A stretch of DNA of 40,314 nucleotides, taken from NCBI GenBank assembly GCA_022563195.1, contig JADFNV010000024.1, positions 1 through 40,314 on the forward strand, written 5' to 3'. Shown here piece by piece: positions 22,234 to 30,654 of this stretch. The translations under genes were made by a program, and so were the position numbers. This stretch comes from Pseudomonadota bacterium. GTDB taxonomy: Bacteria > Pseudomonadota > Gammaproteobacteria > Steroidobacterales > Woeseiaceae. The notes beneath the pieces are model-generated. The model did not search any database. It worked only from the letters and a program-made list of their open reading frames with translations, and was not told the origin of the DNA. The stretch's first letter is position 1, and each line of letters opens with the position of its first letter.

Positions 22234-22686
22234 CAACCGTATAAAGTTTATTGCACACCTCCGGGCCAAAGCCAGCGCACAGGTCACATTGTTCGAGAAA
22301 TCCGCGCCCGCCTCGATGGCCGCATCCTTGGAACAGACGGCTACTGCGCTCCCGAAATTCCGGCGCATCAAGGCATTCTTCAGGGACCGCAGGAGATGGC
22401 GCACGAATTACGTCAGATGCATGGCGAGAGAATTCTCGACAAGATTAAAAGCAATCTACACGGCGCCGAAGACGCTACCTATGATCATTTGACTATCGGC
22501 TACCGACCCATGCCGCAAGATCGGCTTCCGATCGTCGGCTTCTCTCCAGGTAATTCGGACGTCTATATTGCCGTTATGCACAGCGGTGTGACGCTTGCGG
22601 CAATTATGGGCCGCTATATTTCGCACGAAATTATGAGTAACGACCTGATCGACGAATTAGCGCCGTATCGCCCCAGTCGTTTTTAG
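22234..22686 (+). pseudogene. Decayed FAD-dependent amine/glycine oxidoreductase gene
   Basis: Two pieces of a DadA-like FAD oxidoreductase are recognisable in different frames. Near 22256-22320 one frame reads LRAKASAQVTLFEKSAPAS, which matches the part just after the N-terminal dinucleotide-binding motif. Another frame, with an ATG at 22396, encodes the C-terminal end: TIGYRPMPQDRLPIVGFSP and VYIAVMHSGVTLAAIMGR, ending in APYRPSRF. A complete enzyme is about 370-440 residues; here under 150 codons remain, so the middle is deleted and the frames no longer agree. The 96-residue C-terminal frame could still be translated but lacks the cofactor-binding fold. Such enzymes oxidise amino or N-methyl compounds. 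Confidence 0.8.
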
Positions 22687-22692
22687 CGTTTG

Positions 22693-23331
22693 TTATTGCG
22701 TTTTAAATCCGATTTTGGCGTGTGTACCGTCACAATAGGGCTTCTTGCTCGACCCGCCGCAGCGACACAGGACTGTTTTTTGTGTCCTCGCGATCGTGCG
22801 GCCAGTGCCACAGCAGATCTCGAGATTGCCCTCTAACTGTATCGGTCCATCCGGAAAAGCCGTGACCGTGACCGTGCCGTTTTGACGTTCCAATGGTTCG
22901 ACCGATTTTGCTGCTAATTCACCTGTGGCCTCGAATTTGGAAGCGACGTGGGATCCGTCGCAATACGGCTTATTTTTCGAGGCGCCACATCGACACAAAG
23001 TTGCCCTAAAACTGGCCTCTTCCCCTTCGATAAGCAATTCTGCATGAATCGCCAAAGGGCCATTCTCGCGGACAAAGAGTGTATTGACCAATGGTGCAGT
23101 CTCATCCATGCCGCCATCATGACGTTCGAATGTGATCGCACCGGATGGGCACTCTCTCGCAAGAGCCGCAATATCCTCTACCGAAGCGTTGTCCGGATTG
23201 ATCCACGGTCCTTCGACGTTCGCCTGAAACACGTTTGGCAATGCCAACACACAACGTCGAGAGTGAATACATTTGGCGCCGTCGAAACTGATGGCAACGT
23301 CCTTGCCATCGTAAGTCGTCTTATTTCCCAT
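22693..23331 (-). CDS. Iron-sulfur protein: divergent 4Fe-4S domain plus two CDGSH domains
   Basis: A 212-residue protein. The N-terminal part (about 1-75) is a Fer4_19/YjdI-type domain with Cys in KCIHSRRCVLALPNVF and CPSGAITFER. It is followed by two CDGSH motifs that each bind a 2Fe-2S cluster with three Cys and one His: CRCGASKNKPYCDGSH and CRCGGSSKKPYCDGTH. Proteins with this order are common in bacteria and are thought to move electrons or clusters; their exact role is unknown. The frame runs upstream to 23475, but ATG 23331 (MGNKTTYDGKD) gives the usual N-terminus. The gene is divergent from the TauE/SafE transporter. Confidence 0.88.
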   Translation of the reverse strand: MGNKTTYDGKDVAISFDGAKCIHSRRCVLALPNVFQANVEGPWINPDNASVEDIAALARECPSGAITFERHDGGMDETAPLVNTLFVRENGPLAIHAELLIEGEEASFRATLCRCGASKNKPYCDGSHVASKFEATGELAAKSVEPLERQNGTVTVTAFPDGPIQLEGNLEICCGTGRTIARTQKTVLCRCGGSSKKPYCDGTHAKIGFKTQ

Positions 23332-23418
23332 CAGCTCTCTCTGCAAGACTTGGCCATTACACGAAATCATACGATAAACTGGCACAATGGTCAGGTCTCT
23401 ATACATAAAGGGACGGTC

Positions 23419-24159
23419 ATGGATCAGGATTTTCTCATTCTCAATATCGCGGTTTTCGGCGCATCTGCGCTGCAAGCGGCTACGGGCATAGGTTTTGGCA
23501 TCATCGCCGGACCCGTGCTCCTGATCGCGTTGAATGACGGCTCAGCTATACAGATCAGCATCCTGCTCAACCTGCTGATTGCCGTCATTCTGACGCCATC
23601 GCTTTGGCGAGAAGCGGATCGACGCCTGCTATCGAAACTCTTGATTGGACTCAGCATTGGATCTCCGCTAGGTCTACTGATTTTTCTCAGTATGGATATT
23701 ATTTTTCTCAAGGCGTTCGCCGGCCTTGCCGTCGTGTTTACCTTGATCCTCATACTGCGCGGTACTCGTGCCCTATCTCCCGCGCAACAATCGGACACAG
23801 GCAAATTCGAGCAAATATCAGTCGGTATCATGTCGGGAATAATGGGTGCGAGCCTCGCCATGCCCGGGCCCATACCAGCTGCCTGGATGTCGCCCAGGGG
23901 GTTTAGCAAGGAAACGATTCGAGCCACTATTTTGCTCATGTTCGTGTTTGCGTATTTAGTTGCGCTGGCACTTCAGTATGGTATGGCCGGGATAAGTGCA
24001 GAAAGCTTCAGGCTCTGCGCCGTGCTCGCACCGTCAACCATTGTCGGAATACTGCTAGGCCAGTCGCTCAGCAGTCGTCTTACCGAGCAGACATCCCGAT
24101 GGTTATTGGTGATCATTCTTGCCGCCACCGCAATTATTCTTTTTGCCACCCTAATTTAG
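23419..24159 (+). CDS. TauE/SafE-family anion exporter
   Basis: A 246-residue inner-membrane protein with about eight hydrophobic helices in two similar halves. The first half has ASALQAATGIGFGIIAGP and the second GIMSGIMGASLAMPGPIPA, the duplicated glycine-rich motifs of the family. Members export sulfite, sulfoacetate or related organic anions. The frame continues upstream to 22948, but that part is antisense to the CDGSH gene. The ATG at 23419 is preceded by AAAGGGA and gives a proper first helix. It lies 13 bases upstream of a PLP enzyme that could release a sulfur compound or ammonia, so the two are probably one operon. The substrate is inferred, not shown. Confidence 0.88.
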   Translation: MDQDFLILNIAVFGASALQAATGIGFGIIAGPVLLIALNDGSAIQISILLNLLIAVILTPSLWREADRRLLSKLLIGLSIGSPLGLLIFLSMDIIFLKAFAGLAVVFTLILILRGTRALSPAQQSDTGKFEQISVGIMSGIMGASLAMPGPIPAAWMSPRGFSKETIRATILLMFVFAYLVALALQYGMAGISAESFRLCAVLAPSTIVGILLGQSLSSRLTEQTSRWLLVIILAATAIILFATLI

Positions 24160-24172
24160 CCATAAACCCGCT

Positions 24173-25240
24173 ATGAAAACGACGATGGACTTTCCTCCTG
24201 AGCTCGGTCGCATTGACTCGGTGCCCCGAAGTATCCTTACGACGGGCCAAACACCACTTGAGCCGATGCCGAACCTCACGAAGCATTGCGGCGGCGCGCA
24301 ATTGTTCGTAAAAAGAGATGACTGTACAGGTCTTGCCTTCGGTGGCAACAAAGTCCGCCAACTGGAATTCTACTTCGGCGCCGCGAGCGCCGAAAACGCC
24401 GATACAATTTTGATAACCGGCGCAGTGCAGTCAAATTTCGTACGAATGGCTGCCGCAGCTGCGCGAAAACTTGGCATGACCTGTCATATCCAGCTAGAGG
24501 AACGTGTGGTGACGGAGGATCCTCGTTATCACGTGTCCGGGAACGTATTTGTTGACAAGCTTCTTGGCGCCACCTTGCACTCATACCCGCATGGCGAAGA
24601 CGAATCTGGCGCCGATCGCCAACTCGGGAAGCTCGCGGCTGGTCTTCGAGACGCCGGACACAGACCCTACATTATTCACCTTGCTCCAGGACACCCTCCA
24701 TTGGGTTCGCTTGGCTATGTTGTGGCGGCACATGAGTTGTTGCAACAAATCCTGGAGATCGACCTCCCTGTGGACGAGATCTTCGTGGGATCGGGATCGG
24801 GCGCTACCCATGCAGGACTGTTATTCGGGCTCCGCGCCCTCGGCTCAAGCATCCAGGTAACGGGCGTGTGCGTACGCCGCGATGCAATCAGCCAGGAAGT
24901 TCGCGTACGTAATACCTGTCACGAAATTGCTACGTTACTGGATATTGAATCGAAAGTGACTGATGACGATATAAAGCTTATTGATTCCTTCCTGGCTCCA
25001 GGATATGGCGTGACGAACGCGGCAACGTCAAATGCCATCGTAATAGGCGCACAGACAGAGGCGTTAATACTGGATCCGGTTTATAGCGGCAAAGCCATAG
25101 CCGGACTGATTCACCAGGCGAAGTTGGCGAGTGATAGCTCCACTTTCGTATTCGTGCATACGGGCGGGACCCCGGCTATCTTCGCTTATCAAAAGGACAT
25201 TGAAGAAGCTCTGGCTATCTCCGATGGCTCGAGCGATTAG
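24173..25240 (+). CDS. D-cysteine desulfhydrase / ACC deaminase-family PLP enzyme
   Basis: A 355-residue fold-type II PLP enzyme. The N-terminal TGQTPLEPMPNL and VKRDDCTGLAFGGNKVRQLEF are hallmarks of the family; the Lys of GGNK holds PLP. GAVQSNFVRMAAAAARKLG is the substrate-loop region, and GSGSGATHAGLLFG is the phosphate-binding glycine loop. Relatives cleave D-cysteine to pyruvate, H2S and ammonia (DcyD), or open 1-aminocyclopropane-1-carboxylate, or act on L-cysteate (CuyA); motifs alone do not separate these. Co-transcription with a TauE/SafE exporter fits a sulfur substrate such as cysteate or D-cysteine, since CuyA releases sulfite. The start at 24173 or ATG 24185 is possible. Confidence 0.88.
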   Translation: MKTTMDFPPELGRIDSVPRSILTTGQTPLEPMPNLTKHCGGAQLFVKRDDCTGLAFGGNKVRQLEFYFGAASAENADTILITGAVQSNFVRMAAAAARKLGMTCHIQLEERVVTEDPRYHVSGNVFVDKLLGATLHSYPHGEDESGADRQLGKLAAGLRDAGHRPYIIHLAPGHPPLGSLGYVVAAHELLQQILEIDLPVDEIFVGSGSGATHAGLLFGLRALGSSIQVTGVCVRRDAISQEVRVRNTCHEIATLLDIESKVTDDDIKLIDSFLAPGYGVTNAATSNAIVIGAQTEALILDPVYSGKAIAGLIHQAKLASDSSTFVFVHTGGTPAIFAYQKDIEEALAISDGSSD

Positions 25241-25263
25241 AACGTCGGCGTCGCCGACCATTT

Positions 25264-26796
25264 CTACAGGAGACCGGCGTGACGCAGCAATTGCTGGCTG
25301 CACATATAACCGGGAGTGCCCGCAACGGATCCGCAGGGATAGGTGCCGGACCCGCACAGATAAACGTTTTCCAGGTCCCCGAAGCGATAAAAGTTCGTCG
25401 CGGGATCGTCGGCATAGGTTCGGTCAAAGAATGTCTGGCCACCGGTCAGCATCGTGTGATCAAGATTGCCACCTGGAAAATGAAACAGTTGCTGCAAGTC
25501 TCTGGGCGTCAACAGACGTGTCCACACACAGTCTCCGGGATTTTCGATGTATCCCATTAGTTGTTCCTTAAGCTGGGATTCCACGTCGGCTAAATCTGCG
25601 CCACTTTGGCTTAGCGATAGATTTTTGAAAAATACCGACAGACGGTCAAACGGTTCACTGTGATTGAGTTGGCGCATTGCTGCCCCCTCACAGTAAATCT
25701 GCAAGTACCCGGGCACGTAGTCGATACTCGTATCCAGAACCTTGAGCGTCGCTGCTTCATACTCGTCAATATTGGATACTGAAAACATGAATCGAAATGC
25801 GGCGTCAGAGACGCTGGCGTCCGATCCATGTTTCCAGCGCACCGGTCGCCTGAACATCAAATTCAACTTGCCGCTGCTGCCGAGAAAACGCTGTCCTTCT
25901 GTCTTGCTGATCTGCTCAGTGTCGCCGACCAATCGAGTTGCGGTCAACGGATCGGTAGCCATTATCAGATAATCATAGTCAAGTTTTCGTTCGCTCCCGG
26001 CCTTCTCGTACAGCGCGCTTCCGTTGGCAGTATTGACGCTTACGAGCTTGCTGGACAGATGTGTTTTGACACCGAGTTCAGCGTTTATCTTGCCGAGTTC
26101 CTCGGTGATCTGCCAGATGCCGCCTTTGACAAAGCCATAGTAGCCCCCAAAAATGGAGCCTGAATCCATTAGGGGCAGGGTGAATGCAGAGTACGGGTCG
26201 CTCAACGAGACCGGACCGCTTTCGGTCACGGTCATCGCCATATAAATCTTGCTGCGCTGGCTCGTGAAATAGTGATCCATCAGTGCCTTCGCCGTGCCTG
26301 AAATCCACAGTTCCGTCAGTGTGTCGCCGAGCAGCCTTTTTGCTTCATCAATTGACGGTGGCGTCGCGTTGATATAGCCATCCTGTAAGAAGCTGACAAC
26401 TCTTGCTTCGTCGGTGCGAAAAGCCTCAACAGCGCCCTTCTCGCCCCATTTATTTGCCAGTTCGCGATCGAGTTCTACAGGGTTACGGTAAATCCAGGCC
26501 GGTTCATCATCACCGGGGAAATGCACAAACTTCGGGTGTTGCGGAACGAAGGTTTGCAAACGACTCGACAGTCCGGTCTCCTCGAATACGAAGTCCTGCA
26601 TAAGGCCGAGAACTGTAGCGCCCAGTGCATAATGCTGAGTTTGGCCATTAACGATCGCGACAGCAGAGACACAAGCGCCGCCGACCCGCTCCGCACGTTC
26701 AACCATCGTTACACTACATCCGGACCGTTGCAGGTAATTAGCAGCAACCAGCCCATTGATGCCGGCGCCGACGATCAGGATGTCAGGTTTATTCAT
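25264..26796 (-). CDS. Phytoene-desaturase-like NAD(P)/FAD-dependent oxidoreductase
   Basis: A 510-residue flavoprotein. The N-terminal dinucleotide-binding motif is PDILIVGAGINGLVAANYLQ, followed by VERAERVGGACVS, the second FAD-contact region. The C-terminal signature is LENVYLCGSGTYPCGSVAGTPGY, typical of the phytoene dehydrogenase/PYROXD2-like branch. These enzymes desaturate or isomerise hydrophobic or polyene substrates, but most of this branch is uncharacterised. No carotenoid genes are adjacent, so carotenoid synthesis is not supported. It is downstream of the GFA-family gene at 59 bases and likely co-transcribed. It converges with the PLP-enzyme gene, 23 bases apart. Confidence 0.88.
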   Translation of the reverse strand: MNKPDILIVGAGINGLVAANYLQRSGCSVTMVERAERVGGACVSAVAIVNGQTQHYALGATVLGLMQDFVFEETGLSSRLQTFVPQHPKFVHFPGDDEPAWIYRNPVELDRELANKWGEKGAVEAFRTDEARVVSFLQDGYINATPPSIDEAKRLLGDTLTELWISGTAKALMDHYFTSQRSKIYMAMTVTESGPVSLSDPYSAFTLPLMDSGSIFGGYYGFVKGGIWQITEELGKINAELGVKTHLSSKLVSVNTANGSALYEKAGSERKLDYDYLIMATDPLTATRLVGDTEQISKTEGQRFLGSSGKLNLMFRRPVRWKHGSDASVSDAAFRFMFSVSNIDEYEAATLKVLDTSIDYVPGYLQIYCEGAAMRQLNHSEPFDRLSVFFKNLSLSQSGADLADVESQLKEQLMGYIENPGDCVWTRLLTPRDLQQLFHFPGGNLDHTMLTGGQTFFDRTYADDPATNFYRFGDLENVYLCGSGTYPCGSVAGTPGYMCSQQLLRHAGLL

Positions 26797-26855
26797 GGTT
26801 CGGGGAACTTCCCGGCCACCCGCACTGGCGAGATGCTTTCAGGCCTGATCGCTTA

Positions 26856-27257
26856 TCACTCGTCTGGCCAGGCATCGTGCTGAGGCAGATCGTCAGTGAT
26901 CTCGAACCAAGGCGCTTTTGATCCGACGAACTGATGGAAGCCTGGTGGACAGGCGAAGTTTCCATCGACACCACCCAATGTGATGTAAAGCATGTCGGCT
27001 TCGGGCTTGAAGTCGACCAGGATTCTCGAACCGCAGGTATCACAGAAAATACTGTCAGCTTTCTCCGAGAAAGAATAACTCTTCAGGTTCGCCTCTCCCG
27101 ATGTGTAGGACAAATCGGCGCGAGAAACACCGCCCCAGGTCACGAATGCAGCGCCGTGAAGCCGCCTGCAAATCGAACAGTGACAATGGCAGAACTCTGT
27201 AAGGTCGCCAGTCACTTCGTACTTCACCAATCCGCACTCGCATCCTCCTGTAATCAT
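26856..27257 (-). CDS. GFA-family (CENP-V/GFA domain) zinc protein
   Basis: A 133-residue protein with the zinc-binding Cys pattern of the glutathione-dependent formaldehyde-activating (GFA) family. The pattern is GGCECGLVKYEV, CHCHCSICRRLHGAAFVTW and FCDTCGSRI. Founding members were proposed to speed the reaction of formaldehyde with glutathione, but most relatives have no proven activity. The start has a strong GGAGGGAG ribosome-binding site. It is divergent from a folate-dependent methyltransferase-like gene and lies upstream of a FAD oxidoreductase; both contexts could involve one-carbon units, though this is only suggestive. Confidence 0.88.
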   Translation of the reverse strand: MITGGCECGLVKYEVTGDLTEFCHCHCSICRRLHGAAFVTWGGVSRADLSYTSGEANLKSYSFSEKADSIFCDTCGSRILVDFKPEADMLYITLGGVDGNFACPPGFHQFVGSKAPWFEITDDLPQHDAWPDE

Positions 27258-27332
27258 GTCGCTCTCCCTCCAATCAGCTGTTGCCCAGAATCTCTGGCAT
27301 TATGAACACGATTGGACCCGGATTGGTATCGC

Positions 27333-28535
27333 ATGTTGAAAAAAAGCATATTCTTCGACTTCCTGAATCGTCGCGATGGAATAGATTTCGCGAGCTTCAT
27401 CGCCGATTCGATTGAGGATCAGCACTACATCAACTGGAACGAATTTTTATTACCACACGACTATGGCGATGCAGAAACCGAATACCTTGCGATTCGCAAC
27501 AGTTGCGCGATATTCGATGTCTCACCCATTCGCAAAATTCACGTTGGTGGTGTCGGCGCCGGGAAGTTTTTTGACCGATTGATGACGCGACCAGTAAGCA
27601 GCTTACCCACAATGCGGGCGACGTACACCGTATTCTGCGATGCGGATGGCAATCTCAAAGATGATGCCATCCTCTACAAGTATGCCGAAGATGACTATCT
27701 GTTGATGCCGTCTGACGTCGATCACTCACCATATTTTGAATCTCTGTGTCATCAGTTTGATCTTCACCATGTGACATTTACCGAATGCACCGATTCCTGG
27801 GCGGGGTTGGCGATACAAGGTCCGCGATCTGCGTCGGTGTTACGCAGCATGGGTTTCGATGACATCGAAAAAATTGTGCCGTTCGCGGTGCGTGACTACG
27901 AACTCGCTGGCCACACGTTACGAATTTCCCGCATGGGCTTTACTGCCGACCTCGGTTACGAGTGCTGGATGAAACCCGAACTGGCTGACGCGTTTATGCA
28001 GAGCATCGAGTCTGTGAGGCTGTTAATGGATCTTGCACTACTGGGCTACGGCCTGAGTGCTTTGCAAGTGTGCCGGCTCGAGGGTGGCTTCATTGTTGCC
28101 GGTTGGGACTGTGCCACGGAACTGGAACCGCAACCCGGGTTTGAACGATCGCCTTACGAACTCGGTCTGGGTTGGCTCGTAAATCTGGACGCGGCGGATT
28201 TCGTCGGTCGGGACGCTCTGTTGGAACAACAGAAGAACGGCCATCGATATACACTTCGAAGTTTTAAAATAGACGAAAACAGTCAACCAGATGATGGCGC
28301 CGAACTTTACTCTAACGTGGATGATCAAAACGAATCCGTCGGTATTGTTAACTGTTCGAGTTGGTCGTGGGGACTGAACAAGATGATCGGCAACGCATCA
28401 ATCGAGTCAGCGTACGCTGAACTCGAGGATGCGTGGATATTGTTAGACGGGAAACATCACAAACTGAAACTCAGCCAGGGACCGTTGGTCGTCCTGGATC
28501 GTCGTATCCAGGTACCAGCCCCAATCGATACCTGA
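27333..28535 (+). CDS. GcvT-like aminomethyltransferase-family protein
   Basis: A 400-residue member of the folate-binding GcvT superfamily. The N-terminal HDYGDAETEYLAIRNSCAIFD and IHVGGVGAGKFFDRLMTRPV are typical of the family's first segments. GLAIQGPRSASVLRSMGF and RMGFTADLGYECWM are the central folate-binding region, and GWLVNLDAADFVGRDALLEQ matches the C-terminal GcvT domain. Members move one-carbon groups from methylated amines, glycine, O-methyl groups or dimethylsulfoniopropionate (DmdA) to tetrahydrofolate. The glycine cleavage partners are absent here, so it is probably not a true GcvT; N- or S-demethylation is more likely. A TTG start at 27312 is an alternative. Confidence 0.87.
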   Translation: MLKKSIFFDFLNRRDGIDFASFIADSIEDQHYINWNEFLLPHDYGDAETEYLAIRNSCAIFDVSPIRKIHVGGVGAGKFFDRLMTRPVSSLPTMRATYTVFCDADGNLKDDAILYKYAEDDYLLMPSDVDHSPYFESLCHQFDLHHVTFTECTDSWAGLAIQGPRSASVLRSMGFDDIEKIVPFAVRDYELAGHTLRISRMGFTADLGYECWMKPELADAFMQSIESVRLLMDLALLGYGLSALQVCRLEGGFIVAGWDCATELEPQPGFERSPYELGLGWLVNLDAADFVGRDALLEQQKNGHRYTLRSFKIDENSQPDDGAELYSNVDDQNESVGIVNCSSWSWGLNKMIGNASIESAYAELEDAWILLDGKHHKLKLSQGPLVVLDRRIQVPAPIDT

Positions 28536-28550
28536 GTAGGCGAGCCGGGA

Positions 28551-30545
28551 CTAGCTACACTGGCGCATGGTTGGTCGGCTTCGCGCAAGTAAGGCAATCA
28601 TCAAGAGCAAGTAAAGGAACAGTGGCCCTGTGACTCCGCCCCCTTCATCTTTTGGCGAAGTGATCTTCACGGTGCTGTTTACGCTGTTATTAGCCGGATC
28701 GGCGTCGGCCTCGTCGGAGGACAGAGCCACAGTGTAGTTCTTCGACCCGGTAGAGGTGCCTGTTACACCAACGTTGAGCATTGAGGTCGACTGAGCGGCA
28801 AAGCTTGTTGCCTGACAATCGATCTGCTGAGCCGTAACCGTGCATGATCCTATCGACCAAGTCGCACTATCGGCCCGCAGGCCTCCGCTGAGTGAAACAG
28901 TCAATGTAACGCCCGTTGCTTCCAATATCGACCCGTTTTCCAGCACTGCGCTGATTGAAGTGGTTTCGCCCAACAGGGTCGATGCCGCAACGGGAGTATT
29001 GACGATCAAATCCACCGCTGGATCGACAGTTATTTGCAGGGCTTCCAGATTGTTGCTAGATCTTTCGTCAACATCAGAAGTAACCACCGCCGTCAATGTA
29101 CCAACGCCGACAGAAACGGGCGTAACCGCGATGTCTATCGTGCGGCTACTGATACCTGGAACGCTCTCCAGTGAACAGTTAGCCGTTCCCGCGCCGCTAA
29201 AACAGGTTCCCGAAGATACCGCTACGGATTGCAGAGACAAATTGCTTGGCAGCGTGATATCCACAACGACATTTGTCGCGTCCAAAGTCCCATTGTTGAC
29301 TACGTCATACGTGAGTACCGTGCTCGCACCGAGCAATACCGTTGTTGACTGCGCATCCAATGCAATGGCCATGTCCACGGTCGGAAGCCGCGTGATACAT
29401 GCAGCCGCGGCTGCTTCGGCTTCCATTACCGCAATACTGCAGGCGGAAAACTGCTCAATCATATTGATCGACGGCGCCATAATAAAAGTCTCCGGCTCGG
29501 ATTCACACGAAGAACCAGCCTGACCATCATGCTCTGCGTTGAAGTTGTGCCCAATCTCATGTGCAGCGACCAGACTGTCAAACGTCGGGCCAACCCTGCC
29601 TTCGCTGAGTCCCGCGCCGTAGTAGTTTCTGCACAATGCGCCTCTCCAGGCGACCCCGACAGTGGTTGTGTCCAGAATCCTGCCGGTGTACAAGTGTGTC
29701 AGGCCCTGATTATTCTGCGCCGGTGTAATCGAACGGTATGTCGACAATTCATCGAGCAGCGCACTGGAATCGCCGGTATTAGTGAACGGATCGGCGGCCG
29801 GATCGCTAAACGTTTCAATCGTTTGAACATTTATCTGTATGCCAACCTGTTGGCTGAAAATTCCGTCGACATTGTTGAGCCTGGTTGTGATTGCTGCAAC
29901 GGCGTCCGCATCGCCACCCATAGCGCTCGTAAATTCGAAATCGCCGATGGCACCCATGGTGATTTCAGACACGGCGCCAGGACCTTGTGCCCTGACCTCG
30001 GACAGCTCACCGGCCAGCTTGTTGTAAGCACCCGACCCACTGGCGAACATCGGCGCACCGCCACAACTCATGGTGCCAGGCACGATCAATGCATCAGCAA
30101 GGCGATAAATCACCGGCACGGTTGTTTGCAGCAGGCTATCGCCCGGGGCTTCTATCGCGAACATCTCCTCGCCGTCCCAAATAAGTCCACGCGGCACTCC
30201 TTCGAATACAACGATACGCGCCCAGGACCCGGGCCGATTAGCCAGTTGACCACGATAGATATCGATGCCGTCGGTCAACGCGTTGCGAGTCATACCTGAC
30301 AGTAAACGATCATTCGATTCGAGCTGCAGATCGAAAACTCTGCCCAGTGCATCGAAGCTAAGGGCGACCGGCGCCGCTCGCTGACTTTTTTGAATGGAGT
30401 AATTACCGTCAATGTCTGCCAGTCGAATGCTCAGCCGTTGCAACGGCTCGTAATGCGATACGATGATGTCATTCGAGTGGGCAGCAAATACCGCCGAAGA
30501 AACGACTAGAATCGCGACCGCTGCCAGCCATTTGAAAGCATTCAT
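28551..30545 (-). CDS. Secreted zinc metalloprotease with DUF11-type repeats and GlyGly-CTERM tail
   Basis: A 664-residue exported protein. A signal peptide (about 1-22, VFA-AHS) precedes a propeptide-like region. The catalytic domain is reprolysin-like (M12B/metzincin) with the zinc site AAHEIGHNFNAEHDG (about residues 332-346; three His plus the Glu base). After it come two DUF11/CARDB-like beta-sandwich repeats, for example VVNNGTLDATNVVVDITLPS and PVAASTLLGETTSISAVLE. The end is a glycine run, GGGVTGP, a short hydrophobic helix LFLYLLLMIALLARSR and basic residues. This tripartite tail is the GlyGly-CTERM pattern, recognised by rhombosortase for surface release or anchoring. The substrate is unknown. 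Confidence 0.9.
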   Translation of the reverse strand: MNAFKWLAAVAILVVSSAVFAAHSNDIIVSHYEPLQRLSIRLADIDGNYSIQKSQRAAPVALSFDALGRVFDLQLESNDRLLSGMTRNALTDGIDIYRGQLANRPGSWARIVVFEGVPRGLIWDGEEMFAIEAPGDSLLQTTVPVIYRLADALIVPGTMSCGGAPMFASGSGAYNKLAGELSEVRAQGPGAVSEITMGAIGDFEFTSAMGGDADAVAAITTRLNNVDGIFSQQVGIQINVQTIETFSDPAADPFTNTGDSSALLDELSTYRSITPAQNNQGLTHLYTGRILDTTTVGVAWRGALCRNYYGAGLSEGRVGPTFDSLVAAHEIGHNFNAEHDGQAGSSCESEPETFIMAPSINMIEQFSACSIAVMEAEAAAAACITRLPTVDMAIALDAQSTTVLLGASTVLTYDVVNNGTLDATNVVVDITLPSNLSLQSVAVSSGTCFSGAGTANCSLESVPGISSRTIDIAVTPVSVGVGTLTAVVTSDVDERSSNNLEALQITVDPAVDLIVNTPVAASTLLGETTSISAVLENGSILEATGVTLTVSLSGGLRADSATWSIGSCTVTAQQIDCQATSFAAQSTSMLNVGVTGTSTGSKNYTVALSSDEADADPANNSVNSTVKITSPKDEGGGVTGPLFLYLLLMIALLARSRPTMRQCS

Positions 30546-30634
30546 CGGAGCCCCTCCTTGCGCATCCGCAGAGGCTTCTAGCTAATCAAACGGGGCAGAT
30601 TACAACAAGGAAGTGTTCGGCCCTTATTAGCAAC

Positions 30635-30654
30635 CGCACACATGAAAGTGTGCG
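30635..30654 (-). terminator. Hairpin directly after the lipoprotein gene
   Basis: CGCACAC (30635-30641) and GTGTGCG (30648-30654) form a 7-bp stem with a 6-base loop beginning right after the stop codon of the lipoprotein gene (minus strand). The downstream T-tract is poor, so it may be a weak terminator or a 3'-end hairpin that separates the lipoprotein gene from the protease gene. Confidence 0.45.

Noticed and set aside
22948..23418. Long 5' extension of the TauE/SafE reading frame
   Set aside because: It is antisense to the CDGSH gene; the extension is not membrane-like, and ATG 23419 has a good ribosome-binding site and gives a proper first helix.
25264..26796. Carotenoid biosynthesis locus
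   Set aside because: The FAD protein belongs to the phytoene-desaturase-like branch, but no phytoene synthase, cyclase or other carotenoid gene is near.
27333..28535. Glycine cleavage T protein (gcvT proper)
   Set aside because: gcvH and gcvP are absent and the sequence departs from GcvT proper, so only a family-level name is justified.
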